Assembly (NCBI GenBank): GCA_021813195.1
Contig: JAKALI010000331.1
Location: forward strand, 1-5,410
DNA from: Pseudomonadota bacterium
GTDB taxonomy: Bacteria; Pseudomonadota; Alphaproteobacteria; Rhizobiales; Hyphomicrobiaceae
DNA length: 5,410 bases
Reading direction: 5' to 3'
Shown here: in pieces, positions 1 through 5,409 of the stretch
How positions within the stretch are numbered: position 1 is the stretch's first letter
Layout of the letters: each line of letters starts with the position of its first letter
Program-made: the position numbers and the translations under genes
Notes under the pieces: generated by a model
What the model saw: only the letters and a program-made list of their open reading frames with translations
The model's database searches: none
What the model was told of the DNA's origin: nothing

Positions 1-348
1 GAAGGCTTCTGGTGCATAGAGCGCAGCGGCGGCGACAAACACGGCAGCCAAGCCCACCAACGAATGGAACGCCGCGACGAGCTCGGGCATTTGCGTCATC
101 GGAATTTCGCGCGCGATCTTGGCGCCCAGAAAGCCGCCGATGCCGATGCCCGCCGCAATCAGGAGCCATGTCAGGATCGAGTCGGGTTCGCTCAGCTGTC
201 CCAGCGTCGTAAATATCGCGATCGCCATGCCCAGCATGCCGAATACGTTGCCTTGGCGCGACGTTTCGGGATGGGAGAGGCCGCGAAGCGCGAGAATGAA
301 TAAAATGCCCGCGGCGAGGTAAAGAAGGGCGGCGACATTGGCGCTCAT
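1..348 (-). CDS. pntB: NAD(P) transhydrogenase subunit beta, N-terminal part (cut by window edge)
   Basis: This is the first 116 codons of the membrane subunit of proton-translocating NAD(P)+ transhydrogenase, which passes hydride between NADH and NADP+ while protons cross the inner membrane. The reading frame is open to the window edge, so the C-terminal NADP(H)-binding domain III lies outside. The visible protein starts MSANVAALLYLAAG and is a run of hydrophobic helices (about residues 4-20, 32-49, 57-76 and 93-110), as expected for the PntB membrane domain. The stretches RQGNVFGMLGM and FHSLVGLAA are typical of the family. The ATG at 348 has AGGAC 9 nt upstream (358-362). It follows pntAB after a 67-nt gap and completes the pntAA-pntAB-pntB order common in Alphaproteobacteria. 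Identity is firm; only the N-terminus can be checked here. Confidence 0.95.
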   Translation of the reverse strand, partial: MSANVAALLYLAAGILFILALRGLSHPETSRQGNVFGMLGMAIAIFTTLGQLSEPDSILTWLLIAAGIGIGGFLGAKIAREIPMTQMPELVAAFHSLVGLAAVFVAAAALYAPEAF

Positions 349-415
349 GGTCTTGCGGTCCTATTCAATCCAGCGGGCCGGGCGAGTGATGGAGCTGCGG
401 TGACGTTGCAAAGGG

Positions 416-823
416 CTATTTTGCAGCGTCCTTTTTGGGTTCTTTCTTCTTGTACATGGCCAGCATGCGCTGGGTGACGAGGAAGCCGCCGAAGATATTG
501 ATGGAGGCCATGGTCAGAGCCAGGAAGCCGAATAGTTTCGCCAGATAGGATCCATCCTTCATCAGCGAAACACCGACGGCGAGCAGTGCGCCGACGACGA
601 TCACGGAGGAGATCGCATTCGTGACCGACATCAGTGGTGTGTGCAGCGCCGGTGTAACGCTCCAGACGACGTAATAGCCAACGAAGATCGCGAGCGCGAA
701 GACCATCAGGCGGTAGATCGAGGGATCGACGGCTTCACCCGCGTTGCCCGCTGCCCAGACAGGACCGCCCATCATCGAGATGAGGGCGACAGACAGGACA
801 AAGACTGCCAAGCGGTTCATCAT
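416..823 (-). CDS. pntAB: NAD(P) transhydrogenase subunit alpha part 2 (PntAB, membrane subunit)
   Basis: The 135-residue protein is the small membrane subunit found where the alpha chain is split in two, as in Rhodospirillum rubrum; in E. coli it is the C-terminal part of PntA. With PntB it forms the proton channel. Three membrane helices are visible at about residues 36-57, 68-88 and 94-117, and the conserved stretch [13 protein letters not shown] is at 61-73. The C-terminus is the usual lysine-rich tail ([11 protein letters not shown]). Residues 1-25 form an additional hydrophobic segment after Asn-Arg, ending WAAG, which resembles a cleavable signal peptide. The start at 823 (or the next codon, Met2 at 820) is supported by GAGGAG at 831-836, which overlaps the pntAA stop codon and leaves a 7-nt spacer, so translation is probably coupled to pntAA. 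Confidence 0.95.
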   Translation of the reverse strand: MMNRLAVFVLSVALISMMGGPVWAAGNAGEAVDPSIYRLMVFALAIFVGYYVVWSVTPALHTPLMSVTNAISSVIVVGALLAVGVSLMKDGSYLAKLFGFLALTMASINIFGGFLVTQRMLAMYKKKEPKKDAAK

Positions 824-834
824 AACGGCTCTCC

Positions 835-1974
835 TCAGCCCGATTGCGCAACGAGACTCGGGTGGACGATCTTGCCGTCCTTGGCAACAAGCGTGCCGGT
901 GACGATCTCGTCGTTCCAGTCGATTTTGATGGTTTTTTCTTTCTTATCGATCAGGGTTTCCAAAAACGCGTAGAGGTTCTTGGCGTAGAGGCTCGACGCG
1001 TTCACCGCGACCGTGCCCGCAAGGTTGATCGGTCCAGCGATCTTAACACCGCCCACCTCGAACGTCTGGCCGGGAACCGTGGCTTCGCAGTTGCCGCCGC
1101 GCTCGGCCGCTAGATCGACGATGACGGAGCCGGGCTTCATGCTTTCAACCATAGCGCGGGTGATGAGCCGAGGCGCCGGCCGGCCGGGAATGAGCGCCGT
1201 GGTAATGACGATATCCTGGCTCTTGATGTGGTTGGCAACGAGCTCGGCCTGCTTGGCCTGGTATTCTGCCGACATGGGTTTCGCGTAGCCTGCGGCCGTC
1301 TGGGCCTGCTTGAACTCCTCGTCCTCGACGGCGATGAATTTCGCACCGAGGGATTGGACTTGCTCTTTCGTTGCTGGCCGGACGTCGGTCGCCGATACGA
1401 TGGCGCCCAACCGGCGCGCCGTGGCGATGGCCTGTAGACCGGCGACGCCCACACCCATGATGAACACCTTGGCGGCCGGCACCGTTCCCGCCGCTGTCAT
1501 CATCATTGGCAGGGCCTGGCCGAACATCGAGGCCGCATCGACCACCGCTTTATACCCTGCGAGATTGGCTTGGCTCGAGAGCACGTCCATCGACTGCGCG
1601 CGCGTGATGCGCGGCATGAATTCCATCGAGAACAGCGTGGCGCCCTTTTGTGCCGCCGCTTCCAGCCCTGCGCGATCGCCGAAGGGCTCGATCATAGCGA
1701 CAACCATCGCACCGGGCTTCAGAGCCGAGATTTCTTCTGCCGATGGCCGGCGCACTTTCAGCAGGAAATCGGCGCCATCAATCGCGGCGGCGGGGGTATC
1801 GACGATGGTTGCGCCCTGAGCGGCCAGCATCTCATCGGAAAATCGCGAACGCAGGCCCGCACCGCGTTGAACCTTCACGATCGCTCCAAGCCCGGCGAAT
1901 TTCTTGACCGTTTCGGGCGAAATCGCCACGCGCGGTTCGTCTTCGGGCTCGGCGGTCACAGCGATGGTGATCAT
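835..1974 (-). CDS. pntAA: NAD(P) transhydrogenase subunit alpha part 1 (PntAA, NAD(H)-binding domain I)
   Basis: This 379-residue cytosolic subunit binds NAD(H) and delivers hydride to NADP+ bound on PntB. It is related to alanine dehydrogenase. The dinucleotide fold shows GVGVAGL at 174-180, followed by SATDVRP at 194-200. The RQD loop, known from the R. rubrum structure as Arg127/Gln132/Asp135/Ser138, is present as R122, Q127, D130 and S133 ([14 protein letters not shown]). The conserved [14 protein letters not shown] is at 258-271, and the mobile-loop Tyr is probably Y230. An upstream in-frame ATG at 2010 would add 12 residues (MPLQGLHEPETP), but family members begin like MITIAVT and that ATG has no good ribosome binding site, so I chose 1974; GGAA about 8 nt before it is a weak site. 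The length fits the family (about 375-385). The gene leads the pnt operon. Confidence 0.96.
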   Translation of the reverse strand: MITIAVTAEPEDEPRVAISPETVKKFAGLGAIVKVQRGAGLRSRFSDEMLAAQGATIVDTPAAAIDGADFLLKVRRPSAEEISALKPGAMVVAMIEPFGDRAGLEAAAQKGATLFSMEFMPRITRAQSMDVLSSQANLAGYKAVVDAASMFGQALPMMMTAAGTVPAAKVFIMGVGVAGLQAIATARRLGAIVSATDVRPATKEQVQSLGAKFIAVEDEEFKQAQTAAGYAKPMSAEYQAKQAELVANHIKSQDIVITTALIPGRPAPRLITRAMVESMKPGSVIVDLAAERGGNCEATVPGQTFEVGGVKIAGPINLAGTVAVNASSLYAKNLYAFLETLIDKKEKTIKIDWNDEIVTGTLVAKDGKIVHPSLVAQSG

Positions 1975-2117
1975 GGGCGTTTCCGGTTCATGGAGCCCTT
2001 GCAGGGGCATGTGGCGGCGGGGGGCGTCTCTGGATGGCCGGCAGTGTTGGCGGCACGCAGCGGGCTGATGGCCCGCAACAATCCTCCGACTTCGTACTCT
2101 TCTGCCGCGCAGCGCGG

Positions 2118-2132
2118 TTCTAAGCCTTAGAA
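2118..2132. repeat. 15-bp perfect palindrome ahead of pntAA
   Basis: Positions 2118-2124 (TTCTAAG) and 2126-2132 (CTTAGAA) are exact inverted copies around a single central base. This lies in the non-coding 240 nt between the subunit IV gene and pntAA, about 144 nt before the pntAA start and just after the terminator-like hairpin. AT-rich half-sites of this kind in GC-rich DNA suggest a dimeric regulator site. It contains TTAGAA/TTCTAA, the same hexamers as the rhizobial Irr (ICE) box, but in opposite order, so I do not call it an Irr site. The repeat is seen; an operator role is inferred. Confidence 0.4.
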
Positions 2133-2146
2133 GCTGACCGGCTTGG

Positions 2147-2176
2147 AAAAGGCGGTCGGGACCGAGCGGACCCGCC
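2147..2176 (-). terminator. Candidate rho-independent terminator between subunit IV gene and pntAA
   Basis: Read on the minus strand, the arm at 2176-2169 (GGCGGGTC) pairs with the arm at 2157-2151 (GACCGCC) as seven mostly G-C pairs with one bulged G and an 11-nt loop, followed at once by TTTT (2150-2147). It begins 39 nt past the stop codon of the subunit IV gene. The U tract is short and the stem is bulged, so termination may be partial. If it works, it separates that gene from the pnt operon or limits read-through into it, implying a pnt promoter between about 2146 and 1975, where I could not recognise clear -35/-10 boxes. Confidence 0.35.
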
Positions 2177-2214
2177 CGCTATCTCCTTGAAGCTGTCAGT
2201 TGCTACGAGGCAAG

Positions 2215-2358
2215 CTATACAAGGAAGACGTACATACCGATCAAGAGGAGGGCCACGAGAACGATGGCAACTTTGGTATAATGGATAAAACGTGCATACG
2301 TATCCCTATGCTGCTCGTAATCCATCGACGGATGACCGCCTGACGTATCGATTACCAT
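2215..2358 (-). CDS. Small aa3-type cytochrome c oxidase subunit IV (single-TM protein)
   Basis: This 47-residue protein reads MVIDTSGGHPSM, then DYEQHRDTYARFIHYTK at 13-29, then one hydrophobic helix (about 30-47, ending GMYVFLV). A soluble N-terminus with a D-x-x-x-H...T-(Y/F)-x-x-F-I motif followed by a single membrane helix matches the bacterial aa3 oxidase subunit IV family (ctaH in Paracoccus denitrificans, about 50 residues), a small peripheral subunit of the oxidase that is dispensable for its catalysis in Paracoccus. The ATG at 2358 has AGGGGG (2365-2370) 6 nt upstream; an internal Met12 is a weaker alternative. From memory, related Hyphomicrobiales also carry this small gene just upstream of pntAA, away from the main oxidase operon. 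The identification is by eye from motif and topology, and the gene is short enough to be missed by automatic calling. Confidence 0.85.
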   Translation of the reverse strand: MVIDTSGGHPSMDYEQHRDTYARFIHYTKVAIVLVALLLIGMYVFLV

Positions 2359-2417
2359 GGGCTTCCCCCTCGTTAGTCGCTGATTTCATTGACCGCGCGA
2401 ACGGTTGCGCTCGCCCG

Positions 2418-2446
2418 TACCTATCCCATGCGAACGCGGGCATCAA
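2418..2446 (-). promoter_or_regulatory. Weak candidate promoter for the subunit IV gene
   Basis: On the minus strand, TTGATG (2446-2441) is followed after 17 nt by TAGGTA (2423-2418), in the 163-nt gap between the phosphodiesterase stop and the subunit IV start. It would give a leader of roughly 50 nt. The -35 box matches TTGACA at four of six bases but the -10 box is poor, so this is only a suggestion that the gene need not depend on read-through from the phosphodiesterase gene. Nothing else stands out in this gap. Confidence 0.2.
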
Positions 2447-2521
2447 GCCGCACGCGCGGCAGAGGCGAGGGCAATCGATCGGAATGCCGCGACGATGTGC
2501 AGCGCCTTCGGCGACCTCGGT

Positions 2522-3301
2522 TCAGTCTGCTGACGCGGGCTTCTCGAAGATCGGGGCGTCGGCGTGCGCATGTGCGATCGACCAATCGGCACTTGTGCGC
2601 ACCGTCCACGTAAACAGGGGCAGCCGGTCCACTGCGCGCACATAGCGCGTCACGGGCGTTGGCAGCGCCGAGACGTCGTAGGCGTAAAAGCTCACATCCG
2701 CGGGGCCCGATTCTAGAAGGTTTGCCAGCCGTTCTGCCCGCTCCGCATCGATGTGGTCGGCCCACCAGCGCCTGCCGTCCGTATCGTAATAGCGGCCGGA
2801 AACGATACCTCTTGGGATCTGAGGCGCCAGCTCGCGCAGGACGGTCATGACGTCGGGATCAAACGACATGAGGGCAACGGGCCCCCGATACTCGAGGCAG
2901 GATGCCGCAATCCGGCGCAGAAAATCTAAGCGTGGCGGGGTCCAGTCGCTCTTGATTTCGATCAGCAGCGGGACGCGGCCGGCCACCAGTGCGAGCAGAT
3001 CGTCCAGTGTGGGGATCGGCCGTGATCCAACGCGCGTGCGCAGGGTCGCGATCGCATTGGCATTCAGGTTCTCGACGGCATCGTCGGTTCCGACGATGCG
3101 CGCGAGCGTTTCATCATGAAAAACCACCGGCAGTCCGTCGCGGGCTGGCCGCACATCGCATTCGATGCCGAGTCCGGCCACGATGGCCGCCTCGAATGCC
3201 GCGCATGTATTCTCTTCGATCGCAGCTGAGCGATCATGAAGACCACGGTGGGCGATCGGCCTCAGAAATGGTCCCATGTCCGGCATGGCGCCCCGACCCA
3301 T
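2522..3301 (-). CDS. Glycerophosphodiester phosphodiesterase (GDPD family, cytosolic UgpQ-like)
   Basis: The 259-residue protein hydrolyses glycerophosphodiesters (deacylated phospholipid headgroups) to glycerol-3-phosphate and an alcohol. It has the family's TIM-barrel signature: catalytic HRG at 18-20, E30-N31-T32, metal ligands E47 and D49 in IECDV, catalytic H62-D63 in VVFHDETLAR, PTLDDLL at 97-103, and the metal-binding E115-I-K117. All expected active-site residues are present and the length is normal. There is no signal peptide or membrane segment, so it should act in the cytosol like UgpQ rather than in the periplasm like GlpQ. The start at 3301 is 6 nt past the stop of the RidA-family gene; AGGAG at 3314-3318, inside the last codons of that gene, lies 12 nt upstream and suggests coupled translation. 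Met6 (3286) and Met9 (3277) are alternative starts with poorer spacing. The exact substrate cannot be told from sequence. Confidence 0.93.
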   Translation of the reverse strand: MGRGAMPDMGPFLRPIAHRGLHDRSAAIEENTCAAFEAAIVAGLGIECDVRPARDGLPVVFHDETLARIVGTDDAVENLNANAIATLRTRVGSRPIPTLDDLLALVAGRVPLLIEIKSDWTPPRLDFLRRIAASCLEYRGPVALMSFDPDVMTVLRELAPQIPRGIVSGRYYDTDGRRWWADHIDAERAERLANLLESGPADVSFYAYDVSALPTPVTRYVRAVDRLPLFTWTVRTSADWSIAHAHADAPIFEKPASAD

Positions 3302-3307
3302 TGCGAC

Positions 3308-3778
3308 TTAGCTCTCCTCGAGGGCGAAAATCGCATCAATTTCGACGGCCGTGCCCGCCGGCAGACTGGCCACACCGATGGCGGCGCGGGTATGGCGGCC
3401 CTTCTCTCCCAGAACGTCCACCATCAGATCGGAGGCGCCATTGATGACGCTCGGGTGGTCTTTAAAATCGGGCGTGGCAGCAACGAACCCATTGAGACGG
3501 ACAAGACGCCCGATCCGATCCAGACTTTCCAGGGCGGCCGCGGCTTGGGCAAGAATGTTGAGCGCGCAGATCCGCGCGGCTTCCTGGCCTTGCGCGATGT
3601 CCAGGTCGGCGCCAAGCGTTCCGGCCAGGATCGAGCCGTCGGGGCGTCTTGCGATCTGGCCTGACACAAACAGCAGGTTTCCAGTCCTGAGGGCCGGCAC
3701 GTAATTGGCGACGGGATTGGGGGCTGGCGGCAATTCCAATCCCAGGGACTTCAGTCGGTCGGCAGCCGTATGAGGCAT
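3308..3778 (-). CDS. RidA family protein (YjgF/YER057c/UK114)
   Basis: The 156-residue protein belongs to the RidA superfamily, trimeric cytosolic proteins whose best-known members hydrolyse reactive enamine/imine intermediates released by PLP enzymes. The N-terminal DRLKSLGLELPPAPNPVANY (8-27) and NLLFVSGQ (34-41) are typical of the longer, roughly 150-residue subgroup seen in Alphaproteobacteria, and CALNILA is at 71-77. The carboxylate-binding Arg of E. coli RidA (R105) aligns with R131 in TRAAIGVASLP, and VEIDAIF follows at 145-151. This supports real deaminase activity, though subgroup substrates differ. I chose the ATG at 3778 rather than one at 3910: it has AGGAG 8 nt upstream (3787-3791) and matches family N-termini, while the 44 extra residues do not look like the family. 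It is the first gene of a unit with the phosphodiesterase. Confidence 0.93.
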   Translation of the reverse strand: MPHTAADRLKSLGLELPPAPNPVANYVPALRTGNLLFVSGQIARRPDGSILAGTLGADLDIAQGQEAARICALNILAQAAAALESLDRIGRLVRLNGFVAATPDFKDHPSVINGASDLMVDVLGEKGRHTRAAIGVASLPAGTAVEIDAIFALEES

Positions 3779-3790
3779 CGAGACTTCTCC

Positions 3791-3826
3791 TTGCGGGTCC
3801 AGCCGCAAAAGCTTACGTGTTTGCGG
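3791..3826 (-). repeat. Alternating inverted repeats in the RidA-gene leader (possible RNA switch or operator)
   Basis: A six-base element occurs three times in alternating orientation: TTGCGG at 3791-3796, CCGCAA at 3803-3808 and TTGCGG at 3821-3826. In the minus-strand RNA the middle copy can pair with either neighbour: with the upstream copy over 7 bp (3820-3826 with 3803-3809, 10-nt loop), or with the downstream copy over 6 bp (6-nt loop). The second hairpin abuts and shares one base with the AGGAG ribosome binding site (3787-3791). The repeats are seen directly. Their role is inferred and they could equally be protein-binding sites in DNA. Confidence 0.45.
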
Positions 3827-3936
3827 AGCGTTGTCGGCTCTAAAACTTGGAATTGCAACGCGAGAATGATCAACGCAGCTTTGCGATCTGTGCGGCGGCA
3901 CGCCGGGCACGCAGGTCGGACATGCAAGGAGTTGCT

Positions 3937-4812
3937 ATGGCCCATTGCGCCATGACACCACGGGCCCGAAATTCGACAGTCTTGGCCGCCGTTTGTCTGG
4001 CGTCCCTATCCGACCCGGTGCAAAGCGCCGCTGCGCCTGTAGTGACGCTGCAACCCCATCGCGCCGTCTACGACCTCAGCCTCTCGCGTACGGCGGCCGG
4101 CAGTAGTGTCACCGCCGTCACTGGCCGCATCGTCTATGAGTTGGTTGGCAGTCCCTGCGAAGGTTACGCGCAGAACATGCGCTTCGTAACCGAGATTGCC
4201 AATACACAGGGGCAGTCGGAGGTCAGCGACCTGCGCACGTCGAGTTGGGAGGATGTCCCCGCGCGACGGCTCAGGTTCAACTCTGTCACCTACTCGGGCG
4301 AGCGGGTGGTCGAACAGACGCAAGGGACGGCCACCCGCGGCAAGCGTTCAAGCGACCCGATCTCGATCAACCTCGACCGTCCTTCGAAAAAAACGGTGTC
4401 CTTTACTCGGCCGGTTTACTTTCCAATTGAGCATTCGATGTCCGTGATCGAACACGCCAAGTCTGGACACAACTTATTTGTTGCTGAAATCTACGACGGC
4501 GCGGAGGGGGGCGAAAAATCCTATCTGACGGCTGCTGCAATTGGTCCCGTCTCGCGCTCAGGCACCCTGCGTCACCTCGCACGGCTCGCGAACGGTGACG
4601 ATCTGGCTGCCATTGCATCTTGGCCAGTGTCGATCGCGTATTTCGAGGCGGCCAAATCCACGGCCGACGAGGTTCCGCTTTATGAAATGTCCTTTCGCTT
4701 CCACGAAAATGGCGTGACGAGTTCATTAACCATCGATAACGGCGACTACGCCATGAAAGGCGAACTCGTTGAGTTCAAGCCCCTTCCCGCAAGCCCCTGC
4801 CGCACGCGCTAG
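3937..4812 (+). CDS. eipB: EipB family periplasmic cell-envelope integrity protein (DUF1849)
   Basis: The 291-residue protein matches EipB, a periplasmic beta-spiral protein needed for envelope integrity in Brucella and conserved in Alphaproteobacteria. Residues 1-33 form a signal peptide: basic region (PRAR, 8-11), hydrophobic core (STVLAAVCLASL) and probable cleavage near SAAA (30-33). Family hallmarks follow: PHRAVYDLSL at 40-49, GRIVYEL from 63, the SPCEGY motif with C74, SDLRTSSWED, RFNS, and the C-terminal YEMSFRFHENGV...YAMKGEL region. The mature part has exactly two cysteines, C74 and C288, corresponding to the disulfide pair C69-C278 described for Brucella EipB. The start at 3937 has AAGGAG 5 nt upstream (3926-3931). 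In-frame ATGs at 3847 and 3922 would place extra residues before the signal peptide, and 3952 is a possible later start. The gene is divergent from the RidA-family gene with 158 nt between them. Molecular activity is unknown. Confidence 0.92.
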   Translation: MAHCAMTPRARNSTVLAAVCLASLSDPVQSAAAPVVTLQPHRAVYDLSLSRTAAGSSVTAVTGRIVYELVGSPCEGYAQNMRFVTEIANTQGQSEVSDLRTSSWEDVPARRLRFNSVTYSGERVVEQTQGTATRGKRSSDPISINLDRPSKKTVSFTRPVYFPIEHSMSVIEHAKSGHNLFVAEIYDGAEGGEKSYLTAAAIGPVSRSGTLRHLARLANGDDLAAIASWPVSIAYFEAAKSTADEVPLYEMSFRFHENGVTSSLTIDNGDYAMKGELVEFKPLPASPCRTR

Positions 4813-4925
4813 GCCGCGGGTCCGTGTGCGGATGACCGTGGATCTTGGATAGCCAATCCGGTGACGTCGGCGGCTGGTTTCATCAGGGGCGGCTTGGGAC
4901 TGCTCGATGGGGCCAGTTCCCATGC

Positions 4926-5237
4926 TCAACCTCCCGCGCGGCGGTTCGATCCGCGGAGAATGAGCGCGGCCTCACTGACTGATGACGGCGGCCGGCCGCA
5001 GCGCGACGCGAACATCAGCAGCAGCGATTCGTCGCCCAGCACATGCTCGACCACGGCTAGCTTCGTCTCGGGTTTGTCGGCCAGAGCAGGCAAATCGTGG
5101 GGATCAAGCCCGGTCAGAGCGAGAAATCGGGACAAGCGGCGCTCGTCCTCAGCGAGAAAGGCCAGAATTTCCAGGGCCACGATTTCGGCCTGTTCGTGGA
5201 GGCTTTGAGTTGAGGCGGCATCTGGCCGGGGGCACAT
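4926..5237 (-). CDS. DUF3572 domain-containing protein
   Basis: This 103-residue, probably cytosolic, mostly helical protein has no known function. It matches the alphaproteobacterial DUF3572 family: EIVALEILAFLAEDERRLSR at 18-37, the hallmark FLALTGLDPHDL at 38-49, and VEHVLGDESLLLMFA at 63-77. There is no signal peptide, membrane segment or recognisable catalytic motif. The start at 5237 has AGGA 9 nt upstream (5247-5250), set within an 11-bp palindrome. The gene is convergent with eipB (113 nt between stops) and divergent from a gene that probably begins just beyond the window. From memory, DUF3572 genes in rhizobia lie next to divK/pleD cell-cycle genes, which makes a cell-cycle neighbourhood plausible but unproven. 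Confidence 0.85.
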   Translation of the reverse strand: MCPRPDAASTQSLHEQAEIVALEILAFLAEDERRLSRFLALTGLDPHDLPALADKPETKLAVVEHVLGDESLLLMFASRCGRPPSSVSEAALILRGSNRRAGG

Positions 5238-5279
5238 GATCAGGATTCCTGGTGTCAGAACCGGTCTTCAGGCTTTGTT

Positions 5280-5295
5280 TTAAACTGTTAGTTAC
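5280..5295 (+). promoter_or_regulatory. Degenerate CtrA-like site in the divergent intergenic region
   Basis: TTAA at 5280-5283 is followed after 8 nt by TTAC (5292-5295), resembling the TTAA-N7-TTAAC box of the cell-cycle regulator CtrA but with wrong spacing and one mismatch. It sits about 110 nt before the ribosome binding site at the right edge, within the only AT-rich patch of the intergenic region (5274-5294). The AT-rich patch is real and probably marks a promoter for one or both divergent genes. The CtrA assignment is speculative. Confidence 0.18.
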
Positions 5296-5403
5296 CGCTT
5301 CATGGGCACAGTGTCTTAGCTCCGTCCCCGGCCAGAATCGGTGCAAGACCGAGCGAAACGTGGGCTGGGCAACGTGGTTCGAGGTTGGTGAACATGGCCT
5401 ATC

Positions 5404-5409
5404 AGGAGG
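5404..5409 (+). promoter_or_regulatory. Canonical ribosome binding site of a gene starting past the window edge
   Basis: AGGAGG is a perfect Shine-Dalgarno sequence, 1 nt from the end of the window, downstream of a 160-nt non-coding stretch and divergent from the DUF3572 gene. It implies a plus-strand start codon roughly 5-10 nt beyond 5410. An ATG at 5394 would instead place these bases inside a coding region (MAYQE...) with a weaker GAGG 9 nt before it; I favour the start beyond the edge. The gene could be divK by remembered rhizobial gene order, but no codons of it are visible. Confidence 0.5.

Noticed and set aside
1310..1819. 169-codon open frame on the plus strand opposite pntAA
   Set aside because: Fully inside pntAA on the other strand, with no recognisable domain; a shadow of the real frame.
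1570..2130. 186-codon open frame on the plus strand opposite pntAA and its leader
   Set aside because: It is antisense to a firmly identified gene, its product is rich in Arg, His and Gly with no family resemblance, and there is no supporting ribosome binding site. It is a by-product of high GC content.
2118..2132. Irr (ICE) box
   Set aside because: The hexamers TTAGAA and TTCTAA are present but in the reverse order and with different spacing from the known box.
2183..2188. AAGGAG on the minus strand after the subunit IV gene, as the ribosome binding site of another small gene
   Set aside because: No ATG, GTG or TTG start lies at a usable distance downstream; the site runs straight into the terminator-like hairpin.
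2292..2645. 117-codon plus-strand open frame covering the gap between the subunit IV and phosphodiesterase genes
   Set aside because: It overlaps both real minus-strand genes at its ends, shows low-complexity composition and no family match, and lacks a ribosome binding site.
3779..3910. 44-residue N-terminal extension of the RidA-family protein
   Set aside because: The ATG at 3778 has an excellent AGGAG with 8-nt spacing and matches family N-termini; the extension contains the inverted-repeat leader and reads as non-coding.
3847..3936. 30-residue N-terminal extension of EipB
   Set aside because: It would bury the signal peptide behind a charged segment; the ATG at 3937 has AAGGAG directly upstream.
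3937..3996. Possible lipoprotein signal around Cys20 of EipB
   Set aside because: The residues before the cysteine (Ala-Ala-Val) do not fit a lipobox, which needs Gly, Ala or Ser at -1, and the cysteine is within the hydrophobic core.
4896..4921. Inverted repeat GGGACTG...CAGTTCCC just past the DUF3572 stop codon, as a terminator
   Set aside because: Seven pairs with a bulge and an 11-nt loop, but no U tract on either strand; too weak to call. The other small stems in 4813-4890 also lack a U tract.
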